NCBI RefSeq assembly: GCF_021173085.1
Contig: NZ_CP076413.1
Span: forward strand, 3,251,501 to 3,315,500
Length of the DNA stretch: 64,000 nt
Direction: 5' to 3'
From: Ralstonia wenshanensis
Lineage (GTDB): Bacteria; Pseudomonadota; Gammaproteobacteria; Burkholderiales; Burkholderiaceae
This document shows positions 9,424 to 17,825 of this stretch, piece after piece. A model generated the notes under the pieces. That model ran no database searches, was not told the origin of the DNA, and was given only the letters and a program-made list of their open reading frames with translations. Numbering within the stretch: the first letter of the stretch is position 1; each line of letters opens with the position of its first letter. A program made the position numbers and the translations under genes.

Positions 9424-9651
9424 TCAGCCCTGTATGGTTGCGCGCCACGCCTCATACGCTGCCCGCGCCTTGTCGCCCAACTCCTCAGGGGCGATGCGGG
9501 TGGCGCCTTGTACAATCATCAGCGCATACGGCTTGGCCAGCGCCGACGCCTCGGCACACAGCCGCAGTTCCTCGCCTTCGGCGGGCGAACGGGCACGCCA
9601 GAAATTGATGGCGGCCTCCAGATCGGTGATGGTGAGCAGGGCATCGGTCAT
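9424..9651 (-). CDS. DUF3717 domain-containing small protein
   Basis: The 75-residue protein opens MTDALLTITDLEAAINFWRAR and continues with GEELRLCAEASALAKPYALM. This is the compact all-helical pattern of the DUF3717 family, restricted mainly to Burkholderiales. No function is known to me and no signal peptide is visible. It converges with phhB and is divergent from the response regulator gene. Codon use matches the surrounding housekeeping genes, so it is probably a real native gene. Confidence 0.75.
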   Translation of the reverse strand: MTDALLTITDLEAAINFWRARSPAEGEELRLCAEASALAKPYALMIVQGATRIAPEELGDKARAAYEAWRATIQG

Positions 9652-9726
9652 CCGCGCATTGTAGCGCTGACCAATCTCGCCGATTGTCCCTTTTTGCCCT
9701 TTCCGCCCCGCATCTGGATCGAGTCA

Positions 9727-10437
9727 ATGCGCATCCTGCTGATTGAAGACGACCGTGCCATCGCCAGCGGCATCCACGCCGGGCTCACGCAAGCCGGGCA
9801 TCGCGTGCATGTCGTGCACGACGGTGTCTTCGCCACTGAACAACTCACGCGGCAGACACACGATCTGGTAATCCTCGATCTTGGGCTGCCCGGTATCGAC
9901 GGTATGACGCTGCTGTCGCAGTTTCGTGCGCGCGATCGCGTGACGCCCGTGCTGATCCTGACCGCCCGCGACGGCCTGCTCGACAAAGTGAATGGGCTGA
10001 ACGCCGGCGCGGATGATTACCTGCTCAAGCCGTTCGAGATGCTCGAACTCGTGGCCCGCGTGGGCGCACTGCTGCGCCGTCGCAATGATTCGGCCGAACC
10101 CGCAGCGCGCCCTGACATTCTTGTCGGACGGCTGCGCATGAGCGGCGTGGAGCGGCGCATCTTTGTCGATGCGGCGCCGCTGGAACTGTCGCCGCGCGAA
10201 TTCGCCGTACTGGAGCTGCTGATGCTGCGCCAGGGCCGGGTGGTCAGCAAGGTGCAGTTGCAGGATCACCTCGCGAGCTTCGGCCACGCCATCGGAGAAG
10301 CCAGCCACGATGTGGTGGGTGACACGGCCATCGAAGTCTATGTGCACCGGGTGCGCCGCAAGATCGAGCATTCCGAGGCGGAGATCGTCACGGTGCGCGG
10401 CTTCGGTTATCTGTTGCAGGCACGCGCCGCGGCGTAG
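9727..10437 (+). CDS. OmpR/QseB-family response regulator
   Basis: The 236-residue protein has a receiver domain starting MRILLIEDD (acidic pair), the phospho-acceptor Asp51 in LVILDLGLPG and the conserved Lys in LLKPFEM. It is followed by a winged-helix DNA-binding domain ending in VRGFGYLL. The next gene, starting nine bases later, is its cognate histidine kinase. The pairing and the best-matching subfamily resemble QseB/TctD-like regulators, but the signal and targets cannot be read from the sequence. Confidence 0.93.
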   Translation: MRILLIEDDRAIASGIHAGLTQAGHRVHVVHDGVFATEQLTRQTHDLVILDLGLPGIDGMTLLSQFRARDRVTPVLILTARDGLLDKVNGLNAGADDYLLKPFEMLELVARVGALLRRRNDSAEPAARPDILVGRLRMSGVERRIFVDAAPLELSPREFAVLELLMLRQGRVVSKVQLQDHLASFGHAIGEASHDVVGDTAIEVYVHRVRRKIEHSEAEIVTVRGFGYLLQARAAA

Positions 10438-10446
10438 CTCTCGTTC

Positions 10447-12120
10447 ATGTTCAAGCGCCACCGCCCTGCCTCGTCGTCGGCTTCATCAGCTCCGGCCAAG
10501 GGTGGCAACGGTGCAATCAGCCTGCGCCTGCATCTGTTGCGTGCGCTGGCGACACCGTTGTTTGGTTTGGTGGTGGGTACCGGTGCGCTGGCGTATTGGC
10601 TGGCAGCGCACTACACCGCCCAGGTATTCGATCGCGCCTTGGTGGGCGTGGCCAACACGCTGGCCGAACAGTTGCGCATTGCTGGCCCGAAGGTGCCGGC
10701 GGCCAAGCTCTACGACATCGCCCTCACCGCCCAGACGCTCGTTCAGAACAGCGGCGACGACCGCATCTACTGGCGTATTTCCGGCCCCACGGGCACGCTG
10801 GTCGGCCGCGATACGCCACTGGGCTACGGCTCGGGCCAGGTCCGCATTGGCGATGCGCGCGTGTTCTACAGCTGGATCGACGGCAAACAGGTGCGCGCCG
10901 TCCATCTGCTCGTTCCGGGCGTAAGCGCGGAGGTGCCCAAGCCGCGCTCGCCGCGCCAGCCTGTGCCGCCCGAACCTGAAGACGACGTCACGCGCCCGGC
11001 GCTTGCGCCAACGCAGGCGCAGACAGCACCGGCGCTCAATCCTTCCAATCCGCCCGACACCATGAAGGCCGAAGACGGCGTCGTCGTGGAAGTGGCGGAG
11101 CTGCTGGACCATCGCGATACCGCCGCCAAGGAAGTGCTGCTGTCGGTATCCATTCCGTTGATCGTGCTGCTGGCCATCGGGGGGCTCATCCTCTCGCTCG
11201 TGCTCAAGGAAGAACTGCAGCCGTTGCAGACGCTGGCCGACACACTCAACAAGCAGAGCGCACGATCGGTGACGCCGCTGCCCGCGGAATCAGCGGAACA
11301 CGTGCCCGCCGAACTGCAACCGCTCATCAACGCGATGAACGCGCTGCTGGCCCGGCTGCGCGACGCACTCGAAGCGCAGCGCACCTTCATCGCAGACGCT
11401 GCACATCAACTTCGCACGCCGCTCACTGCGTTGAAGCTGCACGCCGATCGCGCGGTCAATGCCAAGACGTTGGACGATGCCCTGCCCGCATTGTTGGAAC
11501 TGCAATCGGGTGCGAACCGCGCGGTGCGTCTGTCCAACCAGTTGCTGACGCTGGCGCGTGCCGAATCGGGCATGACGCTCGATCAGCTGGGCCAACCGAT
11601 GCGGGTCGATCTTGTTTCGCTCGCGTTCGATACCGGTGCCGAGTGGGTGCCGCGCGCGCTTGCGCGGGGGCTGGATCTGGGCTTTGAGGCCTGGCCGCAG
11701 GAAGCGACGTCACCGGGTTCCCTGCAGGCGCCGGTGCTGGCCAACGTGGTGCTGCTGCGCGAGGCCATCAACAACCTGCTCGACAACGCCATCAAATACG
11801 TGCCGGCCGGCGGACGCGTGACCTTGCGCGCCGGCATGGAGGCCGACGCGGCGTCCCAGTGGTGGGGTGTGGTGAGTGTCGAAGACAACGGCCCCGGCAT
11901 TCCGCCGGAGCGGCGCGGTGAAGTGTTTCAGCGGTTCTTCCGTGGGGATGCGGACCACCGCCCGGGGCAGCCCCAAGGCAGCGGCCTGGGCCTGGCCATC
12001 GTGCACGACATCGTGCGTCTGCACGGCGGCACCGTCGCCATTGATGATGCGACCGCGCGTGATGGCAGCCGCGTGATGCGCTTCGTGTTGCGCCTGCCGC
12101 TGGCAAGCGACGCCGTCTAA
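10447..12120 (+). CDS. Sensor histidine kinase (TctE/QseC type)
   Basis: The 557-residue protein has an N-terminal transmembrane helix (about residues 30-52), a periplasmic region and a Pro-rich linker. A second helix lies near 235-258, followed by HAMP and HisKA with the phospho-accepting His320 in ADAAHQLRTPLTALK. The ATPase domain has N-box NNLLDNAIKY, G1 EDNGPGIP and G2 GSGLGLAIV. The TctE-like N-terminal domain suggests sensing of an extracytoplasmic small molecule. It is directly downstream of its response regulator. Confidence 0.93.
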   Translation: MFKRHRPASSSASSAPAKGGNGAISLRLHLLRALATPLFGLVVGTGALAYWLAAHYTAQVFDRALVGVANTLAEQLRIAGPKVPAAKLYDIALTAQTLVQNSGDDRIYWRISGPTGTLVGRDTPLGYGSGQVRIGDARVFYSWIDGKQVRAVHLLVPGVSAEVPKPRSPRQPVPPEPEDDVTRPALAPTQAQTAPALNPSNPPDTMKAEDGVVVEVAELLDHRDTAAKEVLLSVSIPLIVLLAIGGLILSLVLKEELQPLQTLADTLNKQSARSVTPLPAESAEHVPAELQPLINAMNALLARLRDALEAQRTFIADAAHQLRTPLTALKLHADRAVNAKTLDDALPALLELQSGANRAVRLSNQLLTLARAESGMTLDQLGQPMRVDLVSLAFDTGAEWVPRALARGLDLGFEAWPQEATSPGSLQAPVLANVVLLREAINNLLDNAIKYVPAGGRVTLRAGMEADAASQWWGVVSVEDNGPGIPPERRGEVFQRFFRGDADHRPGQPQGSGLGLAIVHDIVRLHGGTVAIDDATARDGSRVMRFVLRLPLASDAV

Positions 12121-12136
12121 ACGACGGTCGTTCGGC

Positions 12137-12676
12137 TTACTTCTTCTTGCGCTTCTCAGGCGGCGCCAGCATCGTCCCACGGCACTTCTTCGCGCCGCAA
12201 CGGCACGCAAACTGTTCCTTCAGTGCCTTGGTCTGGCGGCCCTCGATGACGAGGCCGTAGTCGTAGAACAGTTCTTCGCCGGCTTCGATGTCGCGCAGGG
12301 CGTGAATGAACACGCGGCCATCCGCTTCCCGCGCCTCGCAGTTCGGCTTGCAGGCATGGTTGATCCAGCGCGCGCGGTTTCCGCCGTACTTGGCGTCGAT
12401 CACGCTGCCATCTTCCAGGCTGAAATAAAACGTGTGATTCGGGTCGGACGGGTCATGGGGATGGCGGCGCAACGCCTCCTTCCACGTGATGTGCTCGCCC
12501 TTGTATTCGATGATCTTCTTGCCGCGTGCGATGGCGACCACGGCATACACACCGCGACCATGCACGCCCGATTCGCGCACCTCGATGCGGTCGCGGCGGC
12601 GCAATTTGGCCGGAGCTTCCGGCGCGGGCGCGGACTCAGCCAGAGCCGGCGTGGCATCAGGGGACGTGCGTGTCAT
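12137..12676 (-). CDS. SET-domain protein-lysine methyltransferase
   Basis: The 179-residue protein consists of a short Pro/Ala-rich leader and a full SET domain. The N-terminal GRGVYA element, the cofactor-binding core WINHACKPNC, the catalytic FYDYG and a Cys-rich post-SET end (CRCGAKKCRG) are all present. Bacterial SET proteins methylate protein lysines using S-adenosylmethionine, and some act on nucleoid proteins or host histones. The ATG at 12676 is preferred to a TTG at 12703. The basic RKKK tail is notable. It is divergent from the HU gene, with a DnaA-box region in between. Confidence 0.88.
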   Translation of the reverse strand: MTRTSPDATPALAESAPAPEAPAKLRRRDRIEVRESGVHGRGVYAVVAIARGKKIIEYKGEHITWKEALRRHPHDPSDPNHTFYFSLEDGSVIDAKYGGNRARWINHACKPNCEAREADGRVFIHALRDIEAGEELFYDYGLVIEGRQTKALKEQFACRCGAKKCRGTMLAPPEKRKKK

Positions 12677-13309
12677 GAGAAATGGCGCAGTAAAGCGAAA
12701 CAAAAACGTCGATCAACGAAGCCGTGAGCCTACACCAAAAGCATGGCTTCTCGACACTTGCAGCAACCCCATGCCACCCGGCCAATGTGGATAACTTAGC
12801 CTGCAGCTGTGGATAACTACCGGCAAAGGCTGTTGGCTGTCTGTGGCTGCCCTGTCGACGGTGTGGGCACAAGTGACCGGGTTGCCAGTCGGGCGATCGG
12901 AAAAAGCAGCAAGCTATCCACCTGAAGGCACACGCGGTACCCCCTGTTTTGCTTTCCGCAAGTGCTTGAACCCAAAGCCCTTTTTCCACTTATCCACAGA
13001 AACTATCCACCGTTATCTACTACTACTATCTGTATACATAAGAAAAAAGGTAAACCAACCAATCGACTTGCGTCGAACCTATCGACGAGCCAACAAGCCA
13101 ATCGCAAACCGGATCATCAAGTGTCAACAATGATGTGATGGGATCGCCTCGCAACGTAAGCCCCATGCGGGTTTGCGGAACCCGGATGCCGGGCGCGGTT
13201 ACAAAGCTCACGTGCCGGCGCTGTTCGCATGCCGGTATCATGTCGCCCTTGGAGCCATCCCCCGGACGCTCTGTTGTGTGTTTTATCTACTCTTGAAGGG
13301 AGTCAAGCA
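12677..13309. other. Intergenic region with clustered DnaA boxes (origin-like module A)
   Basis: There is no gene here. Two reverse DnaA boxes TGTGGATAA lie at 12786-12794 and 12808-12816. Forward boxes TTATCCACA (12990-12998) and CTATCCACC (13003-13011) follow, then four CTA triplets (13017-13028) and an AT-rich TCTGTATACATAAG stretch. Read from the boxes on the other strand, the triplets are 3'-GAT repeats, the DnaA-trio pattern of bacterial origin unwinding elements. The right end holds the HU promoter and an AAGGGAG ribosome site. Confidence 0.7.
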
Positions 13310-13588
13310 ATGACGAAAACCGAACTGATCGACGCCATCGCCAGCGGCGTAGACGGTCTGACCAAGGCCAAGGCCGAGCAGGCACTGAACGTGACGCTGC
13401 AAGCCATCATGGAATCCGTTGGCAAGGGCGATGCGGTCAGCCTCATCGGCTTTGGTACCTTCAGCCAAGGTGAGCGTGCCGAGCGTATGGCTCGCAACCC
13501 GCGCACCGGCGAAGAAATCAAGGTCGAGGCGGCCAAGACGGTCAAGTTCAAGGCCGGCCAGAAGTTCAAGGACGCTGTCAACGCCTGA
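13310..13588 (+). CDS. hupB: HU-family nucleoid protein
   Basis: The 92-residue DNA-bending protein starts MTKTELIDAIA. Its central GFGTF turn and the arm motif RNPRTGEEIKV (Pro at the tip) are diagnostic of HU/IHF, and the sequence is closer to HU. It wraps and bends DNA without strong sequence preference. The ATG at 13310 follows AAGGGAG, and the longer open frame upstream lacks a ribosome site. It is divergent from the SET-domain gene. Confidence 0.94.
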   Translation: MTKTELIDAIASGVDGLTKAKAEQALNVTLQAIMESVGKGDAVSLIGFGTFSQGERAERMARNPRTGEEIKVEAAKTVKFKAGQKFKDAVNA

Positions 13589-13732
13589 TGCAATGACAGC
13601 CCTCGGCGCAGCCAGCCGGTCTGGTAAGCGCCAACGACGTGGCATGCCGCTGCATGCGTGAATCGACCGCAGCATTGGCGTACCACGTCGGAAGGCCTGT
13701 CTCCCCGTCAGGCCATCCCTTCTCCCTCTTCC

Positions 13733-14680
13733 ATGTCCCGCCCTTTCCTGCGCAATTCGCTCGCTCTGCGTATTGCCCTGCCGATCGTCCTGATCGCACC
13801 GGTCCTATGGTTTGCCGGTTGCGCGACGCCGCCTGCGCGCCCGCAAGCCGAACCGCTGCCCGACAACGAAGTCGTGCAGACGCGCCCCGGTGCCACGCCC
13901 CGTGAAAAGATGATCGAGATTGCCCTGACCGAATGGGATCGGTGGGGGCGCCAGGTGGTGCGCGTGGGGCGTGACGATACGTATTGCGTGGCCGGCGGTG
14001 GTTTTCCCGACCAGCCGCAAGGCCGTTGGCTGACAGCCGACGACCCCACGCCTGCCCCGTCGGATGAAGAAAGCGGCACCGACATGCCGCTGCCCAATGC
14101 CGTTGCCACGCCAGCGGTACCGCCCCCTACGCCTTGCCTGCGCTATCCGGATGGCACAGGCGGTGAAGCCACCGCACGTGGTTGTATGCTGGCCAAGCGC
14201 TACTGGGGCATCGTCGGCAAGACACCGACCTGCCAGCAGTTGACCACCGGTGGCTGGGCGTGGTCTGCGGTGTTCATCTCGTGGATCATGCGCAAGGCCG
14301 GCTTGCAGAACGATCAGTTCCTGACCGGCGCCACGCATGCGGAATACGTGACCGACGCGCGCGACCATCTGCTCAGGCACCCCGCCTTCGTGCTCGAACG
14401 CACGCCAGCCGTGCCGCGCCCGGGCGACCTCATCTGCACCGCACGCGGCGCCGATCGCTTCATGACGGACCCGGCCGAGATCCAGGCCGGCAGAACGCCG
14501 ATGCACTGCGACCTCGTCGTTGAGGTGGACCCCGTGCGCCATGAAGTGAAATCGATCGGGGGCAACGTGCAGCAATCCGCGTCGATGAGCATCACCGAGT
14601 TGAATGACGCCAACCAGCTCGATCCGTACACGAACTCGGTCATGCAGTGGTTGGTGATTTTGCGTAACCAGTTGCCCTAG
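13733..14680 (+). CDS. DUF2272 domain lipoprotein
   Basis: The 315-residue protein has a lipoprotein signal from the ATG at 13733: a positive n-region, a hydrophobic core and the lipobox FAGC with Cys at about residue 29. A Pro-rich segment follows. The DUF2272 domain has ALTEWDRWG, then WSAVFISWIMRKAG and HCDLVVEV, with a Cys/His arrangement reminiscent of NlpC/P60-like hydrolases (inference). A GTG at 13658 gives a longer frame but would bury the signal peptide. It is probably periplasmic, and its role is unknown. Confidence 0.8.
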   Translation: MSRPFLRNSLALRIALPIVLIAPVLWFAGCATPPARPQAEPLPDNEVVQTRPGATPREKMIEIALTEWDRWGRQVVRVGRDDTYCVAGGGFPDQPQGRWLTADDPTPAPSDEESGTDMPLPNAVATPAVPPPTPCLRYPDGTGGEATARGCMLAKRYWGIVGKTPTCQQLTTGGWAWSAVFISWIMRKAGLQNDQFLTGATHAEYVTDARDHLLRHPAFVLERTPAVPRPGDLICTARGADRFMTDPAEIQAGRTPMHCDLVVEVDPVRHEVKSIGGNVQQSASMSITELNDANQLDPYTNSVMQWLVILRNQLP

Positions 14681-14800
14681 CAGAGAGCGAGCCAACGGAT
14701 GTAACGTTGTTTGACGCCGGACGCAAATTCATTAACATGTGAATCACTTGAGCGCCGGCAACCCGACCGGCGCATGGCCCCTGCGATCAGGAGACAGGTC

Positions 14801-15625
14801 ATGACGGTGCTTTCGCTTTCACCCGACGCCGGATCGGACATCCAGGCGCATCGCCCAGCCTGGTGTGGCCCACGCGAATGGGCCGCACGCGTAAAGCTGG
14901 CGGCGTGCTACCGCATCTTTGCGCAGCTCGGCTGGACCGAACTGATCTACAACCACATCACGCTGCGCCTGCCACCCGAAGATGACAGCGCAGACGATGG
15001 CGGCCCGCATTTCCTCATCAATCCGTTTGGCCTGACCTATGCCGAGGTTTGCGCGTCGAACCTCGTGAAGATCGACCTGCAGGGCAATGTGCAGCGCGCC
15101 GCCGGGCAACCGGACTGGCCCGTCAACCCGGCCGGCTTTACCGTGCATGCCGCCATTCACGCGGGCATTGCCGGTGCGCATTGTGTTATGCACACGCACA
15201 CGACTGCCGGCATGGCCGTGGCCTGCGCGCGCGATGGTCTGTCGATGAGCAACTTTTACGCGGCGCAACTGCACGGCAAGGTGGCGTATCACGACTTCGA
15301 AGGCATCACCGTGCATGCAGACGAGGGGCCACGCCTGGTGAAGAACATCGGTGACAAGCCCGCCGTGATCCTGCGCAACCACGGACTGCTGGCCTGGGGC
15401 GATTCGATTGCGCGGGCGTTTGCAGTGCTGTGGCTGCTTAACCGCGCGTGCGAGATCCAGCTCGCTTCCACTTCGATGGGACCGGTGCTGGAGATACCCG
15501 AGGCGGTAGCGCGCAACTGCACGCGCGATTCACTGCAGTTCAACCCGAACTTTGGCGCGGGCGAAGACGTGTTCGCGGCGCTCACCCGCACCATCGACCG
15601 CATCGATCCTTCCTACCGAACCTGA
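14801..15625 (+). CDS. Class II aldolase/adducin family protein
   Basis: The 274-residue protein has the zinc-binding pattern of class II aldolases. CVMHTHTTAG (two His) near residue 130 and RNHGLLAWGD near residue 190 supply the third His. The family ranges from fuculose-phosphate aldolase to decarboxylases and adducin-like enzymes, so the substrate is open. The ATG at 14801 has CAGGAGACAG upstream. The next gene, a ketopantoate-reductase-like oxidoreductase, starts four bases after the stop, suggesting a two-step pathway on a small hydroxy- or ketoacid. Confidence 0.88.
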   Translation: MTVLSLSPDAGSDIQAHRPAWCGPREWAARVKLAACYRIFAQLGWTELIYNHITLRLPPEDDSADDGGPHFLINPFGLTYAEVCASNLVKIDLQGNVQRAAGQPDWPVNPAGFTVHAAIHAGIAGAHCVMHTHTTAGMAVACARDGLSMSNFYAAQLHGKVAYHDFEGITVHADEGPRLVKNIGDKPAVILRNHGLLAWGDSIARAFAVLWLLNRACEIQLASTSMGPVLEIPEAVARNCTRDSLQFNPNFGAGEDVFAALTRTIDRIDPSYRT

Positions 15626-15629
15626 TCAC

Positions 15630-16607
15630 ATGACGCGTATTTGCATTGTCGGCGCCGGCGCGGTCGGCGGTTATCTTGGCGCGAAACTCGCGCTGTCCGA
15701 TCAACCTATCAACGTGCTGGCCCGCAGCGCGACGCTTCAAGCGCTGCAAGCCGAGGGGCTGCGCTTGACCGAAGACGGCAATACGCGAACCGTGCCGGTG
15801 CACGCGAGTGACGATGCGCGTGCGCTCGGTGTGCAGGATGTCGTGGTCGTTGCTGTCAAGGCGCCCGCCATGGAAAGCGTGGCGCAAACCATCGCCCCAC
15901 TCATCGGCCCCGAGACCTGTGTGGTGGTGGCGATGAACGGCGTCCCATGGTGGTTCTTTGATCGACATGGCCCGCTGGAAGGTCTGCGCCTGCAATCGGT
16001 CGATCCGCACGGCCGTATCGCGCAGGCGATACCAACCAGGAACGTGCTCGGTTGCGTGGTGCATCTGACGTGCTCGACGGCTGCACCCGCGCACGTGCGC
16101 CACGGGTTCGGCAAGCGACTGATTCTCGGCGAACCTGCGGGCGGCACTTCACCGCGCCTCGATGCAGTTGGCTCACTCTTTGAACGCGCCGGTCTGCAGA
16201 TCGAACGCAGCGAGGCCATCCAGTGCGACATCTGGTTCAAGTTGTGGGGCAACATGACCATGAACCCCGTGTCGGTGCTGACCGGAGCAACATGTGACCG
16301 CATGCTCGACGACCCGCAGGTGAGTGCGTTCTGTCTGGCCATCATGGAAGAAGCGAAGGCGATCGGTGCGCGCATCGGCTGCCCGATCGAACAAAGCGGT
16401 GAAGAACGCAGTGCCGTCACGCGGCAACTTGGCGCGTTCAAGACGTCGATGCTGCAGGATGCGGAAGCCGGTCGCGGGCCGCTGGAGATCGATGCGCTGG
16501 TGGCGTCGGTGCGGGAAATCGGCCAGCACGTAGGTGTGCCGACGCCGCAGATCGATGCACTTCTGGGACTGGTGCGACTGCACGCCCAGACCCGCGGGCT
16601 TTATTGA
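15630..16607 (+). CDS. 2-dehydropantoate 2-reductase family oxidoreductase
   Basis: The 325-residue protein has the N-terminal NADP motif ICIVGAGAVGGYLGA (residues 4-18), a KAPAMES segment and a C-terminal helical domain with NMTMNPVSVLTGAT and EIDAL. This is the ApbA/PanE fold. Because it is translationally near-coupled to a class II aldolase gene, it may act in a catabolic pathway rather than in pantothenate synthesis. The family also contains many non-PanE reductases. The reaction expected is reduction of a 2-ketoacid with NADPH. Confidence 0.88.
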   Translation: MTRICIVGAGAVGGYLGAKLALSDQPINVLARSATLQALQAEGLRLTEDGNTRTVPVHASDDARALGVQDVVVVAVKAPAMESVAQTIAPLIGPETCVVVAMNGVPWWFFDRHGPLEGLRLQSVDPHGRIAQAIPTRNVLGCVVHLTCSTAAPAHVRHGFGKRLILGEPAGGTSPRLDAVGSLFERAGLQIERSEAIQCDIWFKLWGNMTMNPVSVLTGATCDRMLDDPQVSAFCLAIMEEAKAIGARIGCPIEQSGEERSAVTRQLGAFKTSMLQDAEAGRGPLEIDALVASVREIGQHVGVPTPQIDALLGLVRLHAQTRGLY

Positions 16608-16621
16608 ACCACCGGGCCGGG

Positions 16622-17635
16622 TTACTGATACGTGAGCGTAAAGGTGGCGCTGCCGTTGGCAACACCGGGCACGATGCTGTTGTCGGTTTGCACGTAGCGC
16701 GCCTTGAGGGGAATCGCGTAGTCCCCATCGGTATCTGCCACTTGCCATTTGAATAGCTTGGCGAGTTCCAACGGCTTGTCATCGTAGAGAAGTTGGATTG
16801 CGACGCCCGTGGCGCTGGTGGCGGCCGCGTCCAGTTTCAGCATGCCTTGCGCGGCGTCATGTGCAGTACCGTCCAACCGCAGATTGATGCTCGTACCCTT
16901 GCCGCAGTTCAGAGGAATGTTGAACGCTTGTGTTCGGCCCGGGGGCGAAGTGCCCGGCCCCTTGAACGCACTAATGGGCACGTCGCCAAGTTTCACCGGA
17001 ATCAACTTGCTGCTCACCGTGCACGACATGACATCGACCTTGAATGCGCCGATATTGATGGCGGACTCCGGCGTGTGCCAAGAGGTCTTGTTGTTGCGGA
17101 GGATGAAAGAGCCGACCTGCTTTCCTGACACCGACCCGGCGCCGATGGTTGCGGCCGTCTTGTAGAAGCGAACCAGCGCTTTGCCTTGCCTTGGCAGCGC
17201 GCTGAACATCCCGTTAACCGCGCAGTAGACGTAGTGGTTCGGGTTGTCGGTGTTCGAACCGGTGACCCAGCGCGTTACGTTGGCGCATGCATCCCATGTG
17301 CCCCCAGGGGTCGATATGCCAACGGCATAGCCAATTCCATCAACATTCGTCTTATAGACGCGTTTGCCGTCGAAGTCGGCAACGTATGTTCCATATGCTT
17401 TGATGCCGACCTCTTGCCAAGGTAGCTTCGGCTCGGTGTTGGAGCACTTGAAGGTGCTTACGATGTCCGATGCCACCTCTCCAATGACGGAGCCCACTGG
17501 AAGGTCTCTCTGTATCGCAAGATCCTTGGGCTGGATCGTGGTGCTGCTCGTAACGGTTTCGCAGGTGTAAGCAAGGGCACTGCCGCCAGCGAGGCACATC
17601 AACGCTATCAAGAAGCTTCGGTATCCGATACACAC
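16622..17635 (-). CDS. Fimbrial adhesin-like protein, copy 1
   Basis: The 337-residue secreted protein has a signal peptide ending SALA, an N-terminal domain rich in Gly/Tyr/Asn with paired Cys, and a C-terminal pilin-like domain. The latter has VDVMSCTV, the second Cys in PLNCGKG, and ends in the beta-strand SATFTLTYQ typical of chaperone-usher subunits. It starts at a GTG (17635) preceded by GGGAG at six bases. About half the residues match the neighbouring copy. No chaperone, usher or major pilin gene is in the window. It is likely a tip adhesin, and its ligand is unknown. Confidence 0.8.
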   Translation of the reverse strand: MCIGYRSFLIALMCLAGGSALAYTCETVTSSTTIQPKDLAIQRDLPVGSVIGEVASDIVSTFKCSNTEPKLPWQEVGIKAYGTYVADFDGKRVYKTNVDGIGYAVGISTPGGTWDACANVTRWVTGSNTDNPNHYVYCAVNGMFSALPRQGKALVRFYKTAATIGAGSVSGKQVGSFILRNNKTSWHTPESAINIGAFKVDVMSCTVSSKLIPVKLGDVPISAFKGPGTSPPGRTQAFNIPLNCGKGTSINLRLDGTAHDAAQGMLKLDAAATSATGVAIQLLYDDKPLELAKLFKWQVADTDGDYAIPLKARYVQTDNSIVPGVANGSATFTLTYQ

Positions 17636-17825
17636 ATCCTGCTCCCGTCATGATTGAGAACGGTGAATGGAAGCACATGAGCTATCGCGTGTATGTAGGA
17701 ATCTTCTCGTTTTGGCGTCAACGCGCGGCGCAGGCCAGCGCAGTTTCAAAGCCGGGGTCAGAGGGAAATCAGCGTGCCTGGTGTAAGCACGCTAAAGGCA
17801 GCTTGAGTGAACCGGTTGCGCTGAG

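Noticed and set aside
12786-13040. Main chromosomal origin oriC
   Set aside because: No dnaA, dnaN, gyrB or rpmH nearby, and a second equal module exists at 45 kb; only an origin-like module can be claimed.
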